Shown here: positions 9,624 to 19,129 of the stretch, piece by piece
Numbering within the stretch: position 1 is the stretch's first letter
Layout of the letters: each line of letters starts with the position of its first letter
NCBI GenBank assembly: GCA_040387475.1
Contig: JAZKDT010000032.1
Coordinates: 52,515-116,514 of the forward strand
Length of the DNA stretch: 64,000 bases
Reading direction: 5' to 3'
Origin: UBA4416 sp040387475
Lineage (GTDB): Bacteria; Bacteroidota; Bacteroidia; B-17B0; Aurantibacillaceae
The notes under the pieces: model-generated
The model's input: only the letters and a program-made list of their open reading frames with translations
What the model was told of the DNA's origin: nothing
The model's database searches: none
Translations under genes and position numbers: made by a program

Positions 9624-10463
9624 ATGCAATTATACACTATAAATACCGGGCATTTTAAATTAGACGGAGGCGCCATGTTTGGTGTGGTTCCAAAATCGTT
9701 ATGGAACAAAGCAAACCCTGCCGATGACAATAACATGTGCAGCTGGGCCATGCGCTGCTTACTGGTGCAGGATGGCAAACGTTTGATATTAATTGATAAC
9801 GGCATGGGTAACAAACAGGATGATAAATTTTTTGGCTACTATTATTTACATGGTAATGACACGCTGGATAAATCGTTGGCGAAGCATGGCTTTCACCGCG
9901 ATGATATTACCGACGTATTTTTAACGCACCTGCATTTTGATCATTGCGGTGGAAGTATCGAATACAATTCGGACAGAACTAAATTATCACCGGCCTTTAA
10001 AAACGCCATCTACTGGAGTAACAGCAAACACTGGGATTGGGCTATGAATCCAAATCCGCGGGAGAAGGCCAGTTTTTTAAAAGAAAACATTTTACCCATA
10101 CAGGAGAGCGGGCAATTAAAATTTATTGATGGCTCGCAGGAGTTAATTCCTGGTTTTAAAATACACGAAGTATTTGGACATACAGAAGCCATGATGTTGC
10201 CCTTGATACAGTACAAAAACACAACGGTTGCTTTTATGGCCGATTTGATTCCATCTGCAGGTCATTTACCTATACCTTATGTGATGGGTTACGACATGCG
10301 TCCTTTAAATACACTACAGGAAAAAGAACTGATGTTGAAACAGGCATTGGAAAATAACTGGACCTTATTTTTTGAACACGATCCAACCATTGAATGCTGT
10401 TCATTGATCCGCACCGAAAGAGGGATTAAATTAGAGAATAGTTTTGATTTAAGCATACTATAA
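9624..10463 (+). CDS. MBL-fold metallo-hydrolase
   Basis: 279-residue zinc hydrolase of the metallo-beta-lactamase superfamily. The metal motif HxHxDH is at 102-107 ('HLHFDH'). A third-metal-ligand candidate His lies in 'VFGHTEAM' (about 191), an Asp in 'MADLIPS', and a late His in 'FFEHDP'. The DG-type strand before it ('LILIDNGMG') is also typical. The profile resembles the lactonase/quinoprotein-like MBL proteins rather than a beta-lactamase, and no signal peptide is present, so a cytoplasmic hydrolase is likely. Substrate unknown. It precedes the TPR gene by 8 bases. Confidence 0.88.
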   Translation: MQLYTINTGHFKLDGGAMFGVVPKSLWNKANPADDNNMCSWAMRCLLVQDGKRLILIDNGMGNKQDDKFFGYYYLHGNDTLDKSLAKHGFHRDDITDVFLTHLHFDHCGGSIEYNSDRTKLSPAFKNAIYWSNSKHWDWAMNPNPREKASFLKENILPIQESGQLKFIDGSQELIPGFKIHEVFGHTEAMMLPLIQYKNTTVAFMADLIPSAGHLPIPYVMGYDMRPLNTLQEKELMLKQALENNWTLFFEHDPTIECCSLIRTERGIKLENSFDLSIL

Positions 10464-10471
10464 CAGATTAT

Positions 10472-11233
10472 ATGTTTCCATTTATTGAGAATTTATACGC
10501 TTACTATTATATTATCATTATCCTTCAAGGCTTGTGTGTGTTTCACTCTATTAAACGCGGCACTCAAAGTAAATGGCTATGGCTGATTGTTTTCTTGCCG
10601 GTTATCGGATGTGTGATATATATTTTCACGGAGATCATTCAAAAACGTCATCTATCTGGTGTACAAAGTAGTATTCAAAGCATTGCAAACCCGGGCGGTA
10701 AAATAAGCGACCTGGAGAAGAAATTTAAATTTTCTGATACCTTTACAAACAGGGTAGCTTTAGCCGATATATACCTTCAAAATGGAACAACGGAAAAAGC
10801 AATAGAATTATATGAACCGGCATTAAAAGGTGTTTTTATCGACAACGAACATGTGATTAAACAATTGATCCATGCCTATCACATCACAGGAGAACATCAT
10901 AAAGTAGTTGCACTGGCGCCAAAGGTTTTAAAATCTTTTGAATTCTCAAAAACAAGGGCCAATCTTTTGTACGCGTTATCATTAGTTGAAACTGGTGATA
11001 CTGTAAACGCAGAAAGAGAGTTTATAGCCATGGACCACCGGTTTTCAAATTATGAGGCAAGATATCATTACGGAGATTTTTTACTGAAGCAAAACAGAAA
11101 AGAAGATGCAGCTATGGTCTTTCATGAAATTGTAGAGGAATCACAACACTTATCCCGAAAAGAAAAAGGAAATTCAACATCCTGGATAGACAAATCCAAA
11201 AAGGTTTGGCAAAATTTAATGGACGGGAAATAA
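10472..11233 (+). CDS. PLDc_N-like membrane anchor with TPR repeats
   Basis: 253 residues. Residues 8-55 form two hydrophobic helices with a short polar turn ('HSIKRGTQSKWLWLIVFLPVIGC'-like block), resembling the N-terminal PLDc_N hairpin of cardiolipin synthases, but there is no phospholipase D HKD motif. From about 85 onward there are helical repeats of TPR type ('NRVALADIYLQNGTTEKAIELYEPAL', 'ARYHYGDFLLKQNRKEDAAMVF', each ~34 residues). This suggests a membrane-tethered scaffold facing the cytoplasm. It starts 8 bases after the MBL-fold gene, so the two are probably one transcript. Precise role unknown. Confidence 0.7.
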   Translation: MFPFIENLYAYYYIIIILQGLCVFHSIKRGTQSKWLWLIVFLPVIGCVIYIFTEIIQKRHLSGVQSSIQSIANPGGKISDLEKKFKFSDTFTNRVALADIYLQNGTTEKAIELYEPALKGVFIDNEHVIKQLIHAYHITGEHHKVVALAPKVLKSFEFSKTRANLLYALSLVETGDTVNAEREFIAMDHRFSNYEARYHYGDFLLKQNRKEDAAMVFHEIVEESQHLSRKEKGNSTSWIDKSKKVWQNLMDGK

Positions 11234-11382
11234 ATCCAGCATGTAATTTATTACAACCCATACCTTTTCAAAATTTTTAGCAGAGTTATTCCGCTTTAAA
11301 ATAGCACTTAGGCCTGTAGGTTGAAGTCAATTGCGCCGGCACGCCCAAAACATTAAAAGAATAGTAATTAAAAAAGAAGCCC

Positions 11383-11697
11383 TTAGTTCATAATGATCTC
11401 CGGTAAACCCATAGGTGCCGAATCAAAAAAGGCCAGTTCAAAGATCTCCACTTTCACATCCTTAATAATTGGGAACGTTGCTAAAATATCCATGATCTCT
11501 TCCTGGTTTTTAGCCTGCATGGTTACCCATAAATGACTGCGTTCCATATCCAAAGCGTAATTTAAGATCACACGCTTCTCCAGTAACTGGTTAACGCGTT
11601 CACGCTGCTGTGGAATAAGCGCGGCAAAACGACGGGTAAAAATATCGGGTAAAGTTATATGGATCTGGAAAGTATCTAATATCTGAATTGAACTCAT
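11383..11697 (-). CDS. Small conserved-looking protein, ferredoxin-like fold
   Basis: 104-residue soluble protein with the alternating pattern beta ('QIHITLPDIF'), helix ('RERVNQLLEKRVI'), beta ('RSHLWVTMQA'), helix ('NQEEIMDILATF'), beta ('VKVEIFELAFF'). This resembles the dimeric alpha-beta barrel/ferredoxin-like folds of YCII- and muconolactone-isomerase-type proteins. No catalytic motif can be named. It reads divergently from yebC and is separated by 90 bases from it. Real gene status is supported by its good coding pattern and isolated position between genes; function unknown. Confidence 0.65.
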   Translation of the reverse strand: MSSIQILDTFQIHITLPDIFTRRFAALIPQQRERVNQLLEKRVILNYALDMERSHLWVTMQAKNQEEIMDILATFPIIKDVKVEIFELAFFDSAPMGLPEIIMN

Positions 11698-11747
11698 TTT
11701 TGTTCTTAATTTATAGTAAATGTAGTGAAGCTATTGCGATTTTGAGT

Positions 11748-11755
11748 TAAATTTG
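11748..11755 (+). promoter_or_regulatory. Candidate -7 box (TAAATTTG) of yebC
   Basis: TAAATTTG matches TAnnTTTG exactly and lies 32 bases before the yebC start in the divergent intergenic region. A matching -33 TTTG is not obvious, which lowers confidence. Confidence 0.35.
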
Positions 11756-11787
11756 TCGAAATTTAGATAATTTAAGATTAAACACAT

Positions 11788-12501
11788 ATGGGACGTATTT
11801 TTCAAACGAGAAAAGCAACAATGTTCAAGCGCTACGCCAAGATGGCGAAGCAATTCACTAAAATTGGGAAAGAGATTGTGATGGCTGTTAAATTAAGCGG
11901 TCCTCATCCCGAACTAAATCCACGGTTAAGAGCCTGTATTGCCAATGCCAAGGCGGTTAACATGCCAAAAGCAAATATCGACGCTGCCATTAAACGGGCT
12001 TCTGAAAAAGATACCAGCAATTACGACGAAGTCATTTATGAAGGACACGGCCCTTATGGCGTACCGGTTATGGTTGAATGTGCAACAGATAACCCAACCC
12101 GCACCATTGCCAACTTACGTTTATATTTTAGCCGGTCAAACGGATCGGTAGGAACAACAGGATCTGTAAGTTTTATGTTTGAGCGCAAGGGATTATTTAA
12201 AATAGACTCTACCGGGTTAAACCATGATGATGTAGAACTCGATATTATTGATTACGGTGCCGAAGAATTAACCTGGGATGATGAGAACAATGAATTAATT
12301 GTACAGGTGGCCTTTACTGATTTTGGAATGATGCAAAACGGTTTGGATGAAAAGAAATACGTGGTGAAAGAAACCATCAAAACTTTTATCCCAACCACCA
12401 CGCAGGAATTAACCGAAGAACAGGAACTGGAGTTTCAAAAGATGCTGGATAAAATGGAAGATGATGATGACGTGATGGCCGTTTATCATAACCTGGCTTA
12501 G
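11788..12501 (+). CDS. yebC: YebC/TACO1 family translation or DNA-binding regulator
   Basis: 237 residues, the usual length. The N-terminal block 'MGRIFQTRKATMFKRYAKMAKQF' (residues 1-23, seen as MGR..Q.RK....R.AK) is the Bacteroidota version of the family start. 'MPKANIDAAIKRA' (about 60-72), 'YEGHGPYGVPVMVECATDN' (about 84-102) and 'GSVGTTGSVSFMFERKG' (about 118-134) are also family signatures. The family was long annotated as a DNA-binding regulator (PmpR); later work on YebC/TACO1 ties it to ribosomes and translation of difficult stretches. It is the last recognisable backbone gene before the defence island. Confidence 0.93.
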   Translation: MGRIFQTRKATMFKRYAKMAKQFTKIGKEIVMAVKLSGPHPELNPRLRACIANAKAVNMPKANIDAAIKRASEKDTSNYDEVIYEGHGPYGVPVMVECATDNPTRTIANLRLYFSRSNGSVGTTGSVSFMFERKGLFKIDSTGLNHDDVELDIIDYGAEELTWDDENNELIVQVAFTDFGMMQNGLDEKKYVVKETIKTFIPTTTQELTEEQELEFQKMLDKMEDDDDVMAVYHNLA

Positions 12502-12520
12502 AATTATAAGTCATCAATTA

Positions 12521-12547
12521 TGTCAGTTCGAGCGGAGTCGACACTCT
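12521..12547. repeat. Dispersed TCGAGCG(G/A)AGTCGA repeat, island left edge
   Basis: The core TCGAGCGGAGTCGA is at 12528-12541, preceded by TGTCAGT. A near-identical core is found at 61364-61377 in the same orientation and at 61406-61419 inverted, beside recJ. Such sequences are dispersed intergenic repeats in Bacteroidota genomes. Here they fall near both ends of the accessory region. Confidence 0.5.
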
Positions 12548-12663
12548 TATATAACCTATTGATTAGTAGTTAAATATGTTTATATTTAAGTGTAGTTTAA
12601 ACATAGTGTAAACTCCTATCACTGTTTATAACTAATTTTTTGATGGTATAGAAATTTACATTT

Positions 12664-13434
12664 TTAGAATTGTGTTAGCTTCGATTTGGGAAAATTTCTG
12701 TAAACTTTACCTTGCAACATACAGCCACCTTTTGCATGTTCTGGATGATCTGTTGAAATTGTAGGATCAGTTATGTCTGGATTAAACTGTCTTTTTCCCC
12801 ATTGCTTGAAGAAAAAAGCGACATCTTTATCCTTACATTGTTTTTTTATATCGATAATCCATTCTTCTTTTACTGGTCGAGCCCCACTTCCAGATTCCCC
12901 GCCGACAATAGCCCAATGTATACGCGATAAATTGAGTTTTCCTAGTGGCCCTATTAATGGTTCGAGTGAAAGAAATTTAACTTTTGCATCCGTCTTTCTT
13001 AAATCATCGATCCTAAATTTTACTTTTTCATTTTCGACAGAGACACCCATCCAAATATTAGGAGTCCATTTTAACTCTTTGTTATATCTAAGAAGAATAT
13101 CAGAGCGTTTTGTTAACACTTGGAATGTATGCTGTGGGTTATCATTCATTACTTCAAATACTTGTTGAAGAAATGACAGTGGAACATCTTTATGGAACAT
13201 ATCACTCATGGAATTTACAAAAACTATCTTAGGTTTCTTCCATTTATAAGGTTCAAGTAATGTTTGAGGATGTATTCGGATCTTGAAATTATCCTTGTAC
13301 TTATCTACGCCCATATGAAACAATCTATTTGACATAGTTTCAGCGTAACAGAACTTGCACCCAGCCGTGATCTTATTACAACCTGTCGTTGGGTTCCATG
13401 TTTCTTCCGTCCATTCAATAGTCGACTGCGCCAT
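12664..13434 (-). CDS. DUF5131 (phage Gp37/Gp68-like) three-Cys-motif protein
   Basis: 256 residues. The N-terminus 'IEWTEETWNPTTGCNKITAGC' with Cys19, Cys26 and Cys29 (C-x6-C-x2-C, then Tyr-Ala-Glu) is the radical-SAM-like three-cysteine motif of the DUF5131 family. 'FVNSMSDMFH', 'FQVLTKR', 'WMGVSVEN' and 'WAIVGGESG' are further family blocks, spaced as in a TIM-barrel radical SAM fold. The gene overlaps the next by one base at 13434 and is the last gene of the minus-strand cluster. Members commonly sit next to a TcmP partner, as here. The reaction is not established; a nucleic-acid modification or defence role is inference. Confidence 0.88.
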   Translation of the reverse strand: MAQSTIEWTEETWNPTTGCNKITAGCKFCYAETMSNRLFHMGVDKYKDNFKIRIHPQTLLEPYKWKKPKIVFVNSMSDMFHKDVPLSFLQQVFEVMNDNPQHTFQVLTKRSDILLRYNKELKWTPNIWMGVSVENEKVKFRIDDLRKTDAKVKFLSLEPLIGPLGKLNLSRIHWAIVGGESGSGARPVKEEWIIDIKKQCKDKDVAFFFKQWGKRQFNPDITDPTISTDHPEHAKGGCMLQGKVYRNFPKSKLTQF

Positions 13435-14537
13435 TAGAACAATTCAATTTTATTTAGTACCGCATTTTTCTTACATACATTACTATTAAGACTGCCTGCA
13501 AATGCTTTAATAACCCGATTTTTATGCATCTCCTTTAATATTCTTGTAGCGTCTGTAGGTAAGATGCCATTTTGTAATGAAAATAAATAAATGTCTTTAT
13601 CTGTAACTAATTTCTTGCCTTTAATCATCTGCGTTAATTCATTTTCAAATGCTTCAATTTTCTTAGGTTTAATTACACCGGAGAACAGATCCACTTTAGA
13701 TGGACTTATTCCTTCCTCGTCGATGTCGTAATTAGCCTCACCTCTTTCATGGTCAACTTTCCACGCTGTCTTCAAGAATTTCTCCATTCCCAATGGATGC
13801 CCTGATCCGAATATAATCCCATTTATATTACCTGAATTCTTTTTCAGTGAAAACCGGCCGAGATGAAATTCGAGAGTGGTCGGTATAAGACTTTTGTAGT
13901 ATTCCTGAATGAGACGATGTATCTGATAGAAAGGTGTGCTGTCAATTTCCGCTTTATTCAATGTCAGATACTGACTTATACTTTCATGCTCGCAAAAGCG
14001 TCTTGCGTGCGAGGATGAAACGAAAAACAAAAAATCAGTTCTTTTAAAAGTTATGATCTTTTTAAAAAGGTCACCGCTCATGTGTTTAATACCATTCTGA
14101 TCAAAAAATACCAAGTTCGCCGCATCAGTGCCAGTTAAGTGTTTTTCCCAATTAGCATATGCCTCTTTAAAATCCAAATTGGAAATCTCAATATTAATAT
14201 TCGGAAACGTTGGTGACACAGACTCCACATAAGCTTTTAGTTCGGTAAACTTTGCTTTCTTAAACTCATTCAGATATACGTTTACCTTCAAACCGCGCTC
14301 TTTAATGGCATCGTTGTAAATTGCTAATTCCTTAAGAATAAGTTCAGGCGAACCTGCATTGCCTGCCGAATCATGACCCGGACCGGCGAAAAAATCAATA
14401 ATATTAATCGTTTTCCAATATAGAGTTCTCGCCTTTATAAATACAGGTAACCATTCCTTTGTGTAATCTTGAAAAATCTTTAATTTATCAAATGTACTCT
14501 CGTCAAAGACGTCTTTATGTATATCCTTACTACTCAT
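13434..14537 (-). CDS. tcmP: Three-Cys-motif partner protein TcmP
   Basis: 367 residues. The methyltransferase-like block 'NIIDFFAGPGHDSAGNAGSPE' (residues about 46-66) and 'VFFDQNGIKHM' near 145-155 fit TcmP, the partner repeatedly encoded next to DUF5131 proteins; the next gene downstream is exactly that. The C-terminal third has a winged-helix-like region ('LFSLQNGILPTDATRILKEMHKNRVI'). It probably has an S-adenosylmethionine- or nucleotide-binding Rossmann fold. It begins 8 bases after the stop of the Res gene, on the same strand. The role of the TcmP/DUF5131 pair is not established; its place in a restriction operon suggests DNA modification or defence. Confidence 0.85.
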   Translation of the reverse strand: MSSKDIHKDVFDESTFDKLKIFQDYTKEWLPVFIKARTLYWKTINIIDFFAGPGHDSAGNAGSPELILKELAIYNDAIKERGLKVNVYLNEFKKAKFTELKAYVESVSPTFPNINIEISNLDFKEAYANWEKHLTGTDAANLVFFDQNGIKHMSGDLFKKIITFKRTDFLFFVSSSHARRFCEHESISQYLTLNKAEIDSTPFYQIHRLIQEYYKSLIPTTLEFHLGRFSLKKNSGNINGIIFGSGHPLGMEKFLKTAWKVDHERGEANYDIDEEGISPSKVDLFSGVIKPKKIEAFENELTQMIKGKKLVTDKDIYLFSLQNGILPTDATRILKEMHKNRVIKAFAGSLNSNVCKKNAVLNKIELF

Positions 14538-14545
14538 CTTCTTTT

Positions 14546-17176
14546 TTAATTTAAGCCAACGCCATTCATTGCATCTGAACCTTTAATCATTTTATAAGTC
14601 ATTTTACTGGCGGTTGCAAGCTGATGCGCATATTCTGCTTTTGCTAAAACAACCGTGTCATCGATTTTATTGTCGCCTTTTACTTCTACGATAACATAAG
14701 TGTCGTCATTCATCTTCACTAAGAAATCGGGATAATAAGATCGTACGGTATGTGAGTCAGGGTCGATATAGTTAATTAAAAAATCAGACTGACCGTGAGT
14801 AAGCATTCCTGTGAACCAAACTTTTTGAACGCGGGCATCGTGGAGTAGCGTCCAAAATAATTGATTTTCTGGTTTACTATCAAAACAATAATTATCCAAA
14901 TGAAAGGATTTATCAGCAAACTCTTTGAATGTTGAGTTGTACACGGAGGCAATTAAATTCTTATCTGCGCGAACACGGTAACAATCATCATCCTTCGGCT
15001 CTTTAATTAATTCTATTTCAACTTCTTCTTCGGTTTTAAATTCTACAATATCATACAATTCTTGAAATAACTTTGGGATTACCCAATCGTATAAAATTTC
15101 ATTGTAGTCATTAATGGCCGCTATCACCACTTCTTTACCTTGTATAGTTGAATCAATTATCGTTTTAATTTTAAGTGGTGAGACATTAAGATAACGCGAA
15201 ATTTCTGCTACCAGTGACAAACCGGAAAAAACGCGCCTCTCTTTAATATGTGTAAAGTCCTTATCAGCACTTATCTTTTTACCTAGATCAAGAATGCTTC
15301 TTTCAGTTCTGATAATTTTATATTTTTCAAGATCAATTTTGTCCAAATGCAAATCTACATTTTCGGATACCTTCTTATCTTTTAGCTGATGCAGCTTCCT
15401 CACTTTCTTAAATTTAATTTTAATAGGCGGTGGAAGTAATCGAACTTCAACGGTTTCTTTTTTATCGCCCGAATTATTTAGATCGTCAACCGTAACTTTA
15501 AAATTTTCTTGTAACTCGGCATCTAATATTTTAATATTTTCATCAGATAAAAAAACTAACCCAGTTTCCTGCAGGTCTCCAATCTTACGCAAGCATCGCA
15601 TAGTCGCCTGCAAAACAAATATTTTCGACTTGGGTTCACGATGTAAACCAACTGCAAATAACGATCTACAATTCCAACCTTCCTTTCCTTTGTTTACTAA
15701 AAGGATGAATTGCTTATCAGAGCCAGGAGTGTCAAGATTTTTAAATTCACGCAGATCATCATTTGTTGTAACGGAACTATCTCCAACATTTACTAAAATT
15801 TTCTGAGAAGAAATATTTAGTTCGGATAAAACTAATTCCAAAGCGGGCTTTAACTCTGTTTGCAGCTCTTCGATGGACGATGCGAAAAAAGCAATCTTCG
15901 GGAGCATATTTTCGAAGCGTTGTCCGTTGTAAGTGTTCCAAAACTCAGTTATTGCAAGCCGTACAAACGGCACCGTTTGATTTTTTATGTTTTCAAACCC
16001 ACTTATATTAACTTTTTTAAGAAACTTATTCCCTATAGCTTCGCTTAATCCGTAGGCGTATACTACCTCCGGTAGAAGCCGACTACCAACATACGGTGTA
16101 CCAGTGTAATTGTAGCAAGCCACTACCTTTGAACCTGCTTCACGTAAATTTGCCGCTAGTTCATTTATTGTAACCCTTAAGCTAGTAGTTTTCTTAGTGG
16201 AGAGCAAATCGTCTGCCAATGCGTTCCCGAAAACGTGATGGGCTTCATCTACAAATATGCCGAGTTGTTTTAGGCGAGTAAGTTTCGCAAACCGTTGGTT
16301 AGTAATCAGGTCCTGATCAGTATTAATATCGAAGCCGTATAAATCTTCAAAATCTTTATTAAGGCTTTTTGCTTTGTACGCTGCGCTGTAATCCTCAAAT
16401 AAAGCTTGTGATGCAGGTTTCTCTTTGTGCTGTTTCTTAAGAATAATTTTTTGCGTGTTCGATATGATGATGTTGTATCTCGAATTTTCTATAGCGTTTA
16501 ATGAATCACCACTCTCATCAAGAAAAAAGAACTTAATGTTGGTTTGCATCCAGTTGACATATTCGGGCGGAACTACCAATGATAAATCGAAGGTTTGTAT
16601 TTCCTTTAAAGAATGTAAAACAGTTTTGTCCGGAGCAAAGACTAAGGCATTGTGGCAATATTTTTCTTCTTGTGGGTATTTATTCGCTAATAAAAACTCA
16701 TAGAAAATCGAGGTTGCCATTAAAATCGTTTTGCCCAAACCCATCGTTAAAGCAAAAATGTAGTTAGGATAAATTTGTTGAAAACTTTTAATTTGATCAA
16801 ATACTTCTTTGAATGCTATTTTATCTTCCGTCTGAAACTCGGAAGGCCCAAACATCCCAATTTGCCCTTTTGAGGATATACCTGCGTCAACGCGATCTTT
16901 AAACTCGTCAGTTTTATTGAACCAATTTTCAAAAATTTCATAAAGAAACTTATTGTTGCAAAATTCTTTTAAGAAGATGTACATCTCCAAAGCTTCAAAT
17001 TGAGGTTTGCGTAAATATGAATTAGAATTCTCCGGATCATTAAAGTTTAAAAATTTCTTAGCCAATACAGGATAAGTTACCAATATACTTTTTCTCTCTT
17101 GCTGGTAAAACAATAGTAAATATTGGTAAAATGGAAAATCTACCTGCTGCGTTTTTTTATGAATCTTCTTAGCCAT
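14546..17176 (-). CDS. Type III restriction-like Res helicase-endonuclease
   Basis: 876 residues. A superfamily 2 helicase core is visible: Walker A 'MGLGKT' at 145-150, DEAH box 'VDEAHH' at 309-314, motif III 'YTGTPY', motif VI-type 'QATMRCLRKIG'. The C-terminal PD-(D/E)xK nuclease has Asp817 in 'YYPDFL' and Glu831-Val-Lys833 in 'VEVKG'. This is the domain order of type III restriction subunits, which translocate on DNA and cut it when the sister methyltransferase finds unmethylated sites. It overlaps the end of mod by 8 bases. Subunit size is similar to typical Res proteins (~900-1000). No frameshift seen, so a working enzyme is likely. Confidence 0.88.
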   Translation of the reverse strand: MAKKIHKKTQQVDFPFYQYLLLFYQQERKSILVTYPVLAKKFLNFNDPENSNSYLRKPQFEALEMYIFLKEFCNNKFLYEIFENWFNKTDEFKDRVDAGISSKGQIGMFGPSEFQTEDKIAFKEVFDQIKSFQQIYPNYIFALTMGLGKTILMATSIFYEFLLANKYPQEEKYCHNALVFAPDKTVLHSLKEIQTFDLSLVVPPEYVNWMQTNIKFFFLDESGDSLNAIENSRYNIIISNTQKIILKKQHKEKPASQALFEDYSAAYKAKSLNKDFEDLYGFDINTDQDLITNQRFAKLTRLKQLGIFVDEAHHVFGNALADDLLSTKKTTSLRVTINELAANLREAGSKVVACYNYTGTPYVGSRLLPEVVYAYGLSEAIGNKFLKKVNISGFENIKNQTVPFVRLAITEFWNTYNGQRFENMLPKIAFFASSIEELQTELKPALELVLSELNISSQKILVNVGDSSVTTNDDLREFKNLDTPGSDKQFILLVNKGKEGWNCRSLFAVGLHREPKSKIFVLQATMRCLRKIGDLQETGLVFLSDENIKILDAELQENFKVTVDDLNNSGDKKETVEVRLLPPPIKIKFKKVRKLHQLKDKKVSENVDLHLDKIDLEKYKIIRTERSILDLGKKISADKDFTHIKERRVFSGLSLVAEISRYLNVSPLKIKTIIDSTIQGKEVVIAAINDYNEILYDWVIPKLFQELYDIVEFKTEEEVEIELIKEPKDDDCYRVRADKNLIASVYNSTFKEFADKSFHLDNYCFDSKPENQLFWTLLHDARVQKVWFTGMLTHGQSDFLINYIDPDSHTVRSYYPDFLVKMNDDTYVIVEVKGDNKIDDTVVLAKAEYAHQLATASKMTYKMIKGSDAMNGVGLN

Positions 17177-19127
17177 TTATATTTACCTCCAATGATTCAC
17201 TTAACAAATCTGTTATTTTAACTCGGATGGTACCACTGCTAGCAGGTATTTGATATGATCCTTTGACTAATTCCTTGTCTTCGGGAACATCTACGATAGT
17301 CGGTTCAAAAATAGCTCCATCATAATTGAAATCGATCATTACTGAATCTACAAGCTCTCGCCAATTGCCCACATCTTCCTTCATTAAGCTTAATTTTTGC
17401 AACAAATTCATTGGATAAAACTGGTCAATTACAACAGTATTATTAATAATTTGTACATCAATTTCTGAGTCCCTTTTAAATTCAAGGTTTGACTTATCTC
17501 GTAAAATGTCGACAACCTCAATATCTAAATTATAACCCATCGCTTTTACTTCATTTTTGAGTTGTGCGGATAGGTCCGGCTCATGCCCCATACAAACTAA
17601 TAGAATGCTTTCAACTGATTTCCCAGGACTTTGTTCGTTCCTTTTCTCAAAAGTTTTAATGTCAAATCCTGTTATTAATTCATTCAAATCGGCTCTTGTT
17701 GCAATCCTATTTACTGGCATTATTTTAACCATGTACCCATCTTTTTCGCCATCGTAAAGCGAACTGCCTGGCAAAGGCTGAATTTCAAGTGCTTTTATAA
17801 GTAGCTCTTTAGCTTCAAGCGGATTTCTAAAAATATCGTAATGATTAACATTATAAACTTGGAAGCCAGTTGTTGAGTGATTTATTTCATTTGTGTTTTT
17901 TTCAATATCAAACTGAAGTGTGTCTGACTTGGCAGCTAGATCTTTGCTGATATTAATTAAACGTTTTGAAGTTGTTTGAATTGAACCTAGGTTAATGTCT
18001 GCGCCAATAAATCTTCTTCCCATCTTTAATGCAACTGATTGTGTTGTGCCAGAACCCATGAAGCAATCAAATACAATGTCACCGGGTTCTGATGATGCCT
18101 TTAAAATTCTTTCCAACAATGGTTCGGGTTTTTGTGTTGGGTAACCTACACGCTCGGATGCTTGTGAATTAACTTCAGGGATGTCTATCCAAATATCCTG
18201 TATCGGTTCTCCTTTAGTTTCATCTAAGAAACGTTTTAGTCTGGGTGTACCATTTGAAGTGAATTGTATACGTCCACTTTTTAGTCCTTCGTCAATCCTT
18301 TCTTGTGACCATATCCAATGTTTACCAGCCGGCGGAGTTAGTATCTTATCGCCAAACTTCCTCGGTTCACCTTGCCCTTTCTGAGTAAAATTATCTAAAG
18401 TGTATCTTCTTCCTGATTCTTCATCAATTTTATTATAATGAGATTCTAAAAGTGCCTCACGATGTGGCAAGTATTGAGGGAAAAATTTAAAGTTGTCGGT
18501 TTTAGTGTAAATAAATATTGTATCATGAACAATACTAAAAAAAGTACTCTGAAACTTGGATGATCTTGTTCGTTGCCATGCAATTTCATTTCTGAAATTC
18601 GACGGTCCGAATATTTCATCAAGAATGCATCGCAACTGATGAGATTTATGCCAATCACAGTGAAAATACAGAGTTCCCGTGTCCGATAAAAGTTCGCGAA
18701 TCAGAATAAGCCTTTCATAAATAAATTGTAAATATTCATCATTTGACCATATATCCGTGTATTGTTTTTCTTCAAATCCGTTCAAATCATTCTCAAGCGC
18801 TTTTCCCTTTAACGCGATTTTCTTTTTATAATCGGCTTTACTATCAAATGGCGGATCGATATACACCAAATCAACTTGACCACGGAGTGATTTCAAAAGG
18901 TGACTCATAACCTGTAAATTATCTCCCCAAAATATTTTATTTAACCACCCGTCTTGCTCTACGCCATGACTTTCTTTTAATTGAGCTGGATAAAATTGCG
19001 TAGAATTGAAAGGTCGTTTACCTTTCCAATTTAACATCGGATAGCCTTTAATTGGTTCGAATCTGAAATCTTCAATCGATTCAATTTTATGTTCTACGTT
19101 TACCGCAATTTTTTCTTGTTTTGCCAT
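17169..19127 (-). CDS. Type III restriction-like Mod DNA methyltransferase
   Basis: 652 residues. Motif IV 'DPPF' is at 91-94 ('LVYIDPPFDSKADY') and the SAM-binding motif I 'FMGSGTT' at 356-362. The order IV before I is that of beta-class N6-adenine/N4-cytosine methyltransferases. 'YPTQKP' at 329-334 precedes motif I as in Mod subunits. The insert between the two motifs (about 95-330) would be the target-recognition region. In type III systems Mod provides site recognition and modification for Res. The stop is 2 bases before... the Res start overlaps it by 8 bases, so the two are translationally coupled. The recognition site cannot be read from sequence. Confidence 0.9.
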   Translation of the reverse strand: MAKQEKIAVNVEHKIESIEDFRFEPIKGYPMLNWKGKRPFNSTQFYPAQLKESHGVEQDGWLNKIFWGDNLQVMSHLLKSLRGQVDLVYIDPPFDSKADYKKKIALKGKALENDLNGFEEKQYTDIWSNDEYLQFIYERLILIRELLSDTGTLYFHCDWHKSHQLRCILDEIFGPSNFRNEIAWQRTRSSKFQSTFFSIVHDTIFIYTKTDNFKFFPQYLPHREALLESHYNKIDEESGRRYTLDNFTQKGQGEPRKFGDKILTPPAGKHWIWSQERIDEGLKSGRIQFTSNGTPRLKRFLDETKGEPIQDIWIDIPEVNSQASERVGYPTQKPEPLLERILKASSEPGDIVFDCFMGSGTTQSVALKMGRRFIGADINLGSIQTTSKRLINISKDLAAKSDTLQFDIEKNTNEINHSTTGFQVYNVNHYDIFRNPLEAKELLIKALEIQPLPGSSLYDGEKDGYMVKIMPVNRIATRADLNELITGFDIKTFEKRNEQSPGKSVESILLVCMGHEPDLSAQLKNEVKAMGYNLDIEVVDILRDKSNLEFKRDSEIDVQIINNTVVIDQFYPMNLLQKLSLMKEDVGNWRELVDSVMIDFNYDGAIFEPTIVDVPEDKELVKGSYQIPASSGTIRVKITDLLSESLEVNING

Positions 19128-19129
19128 AA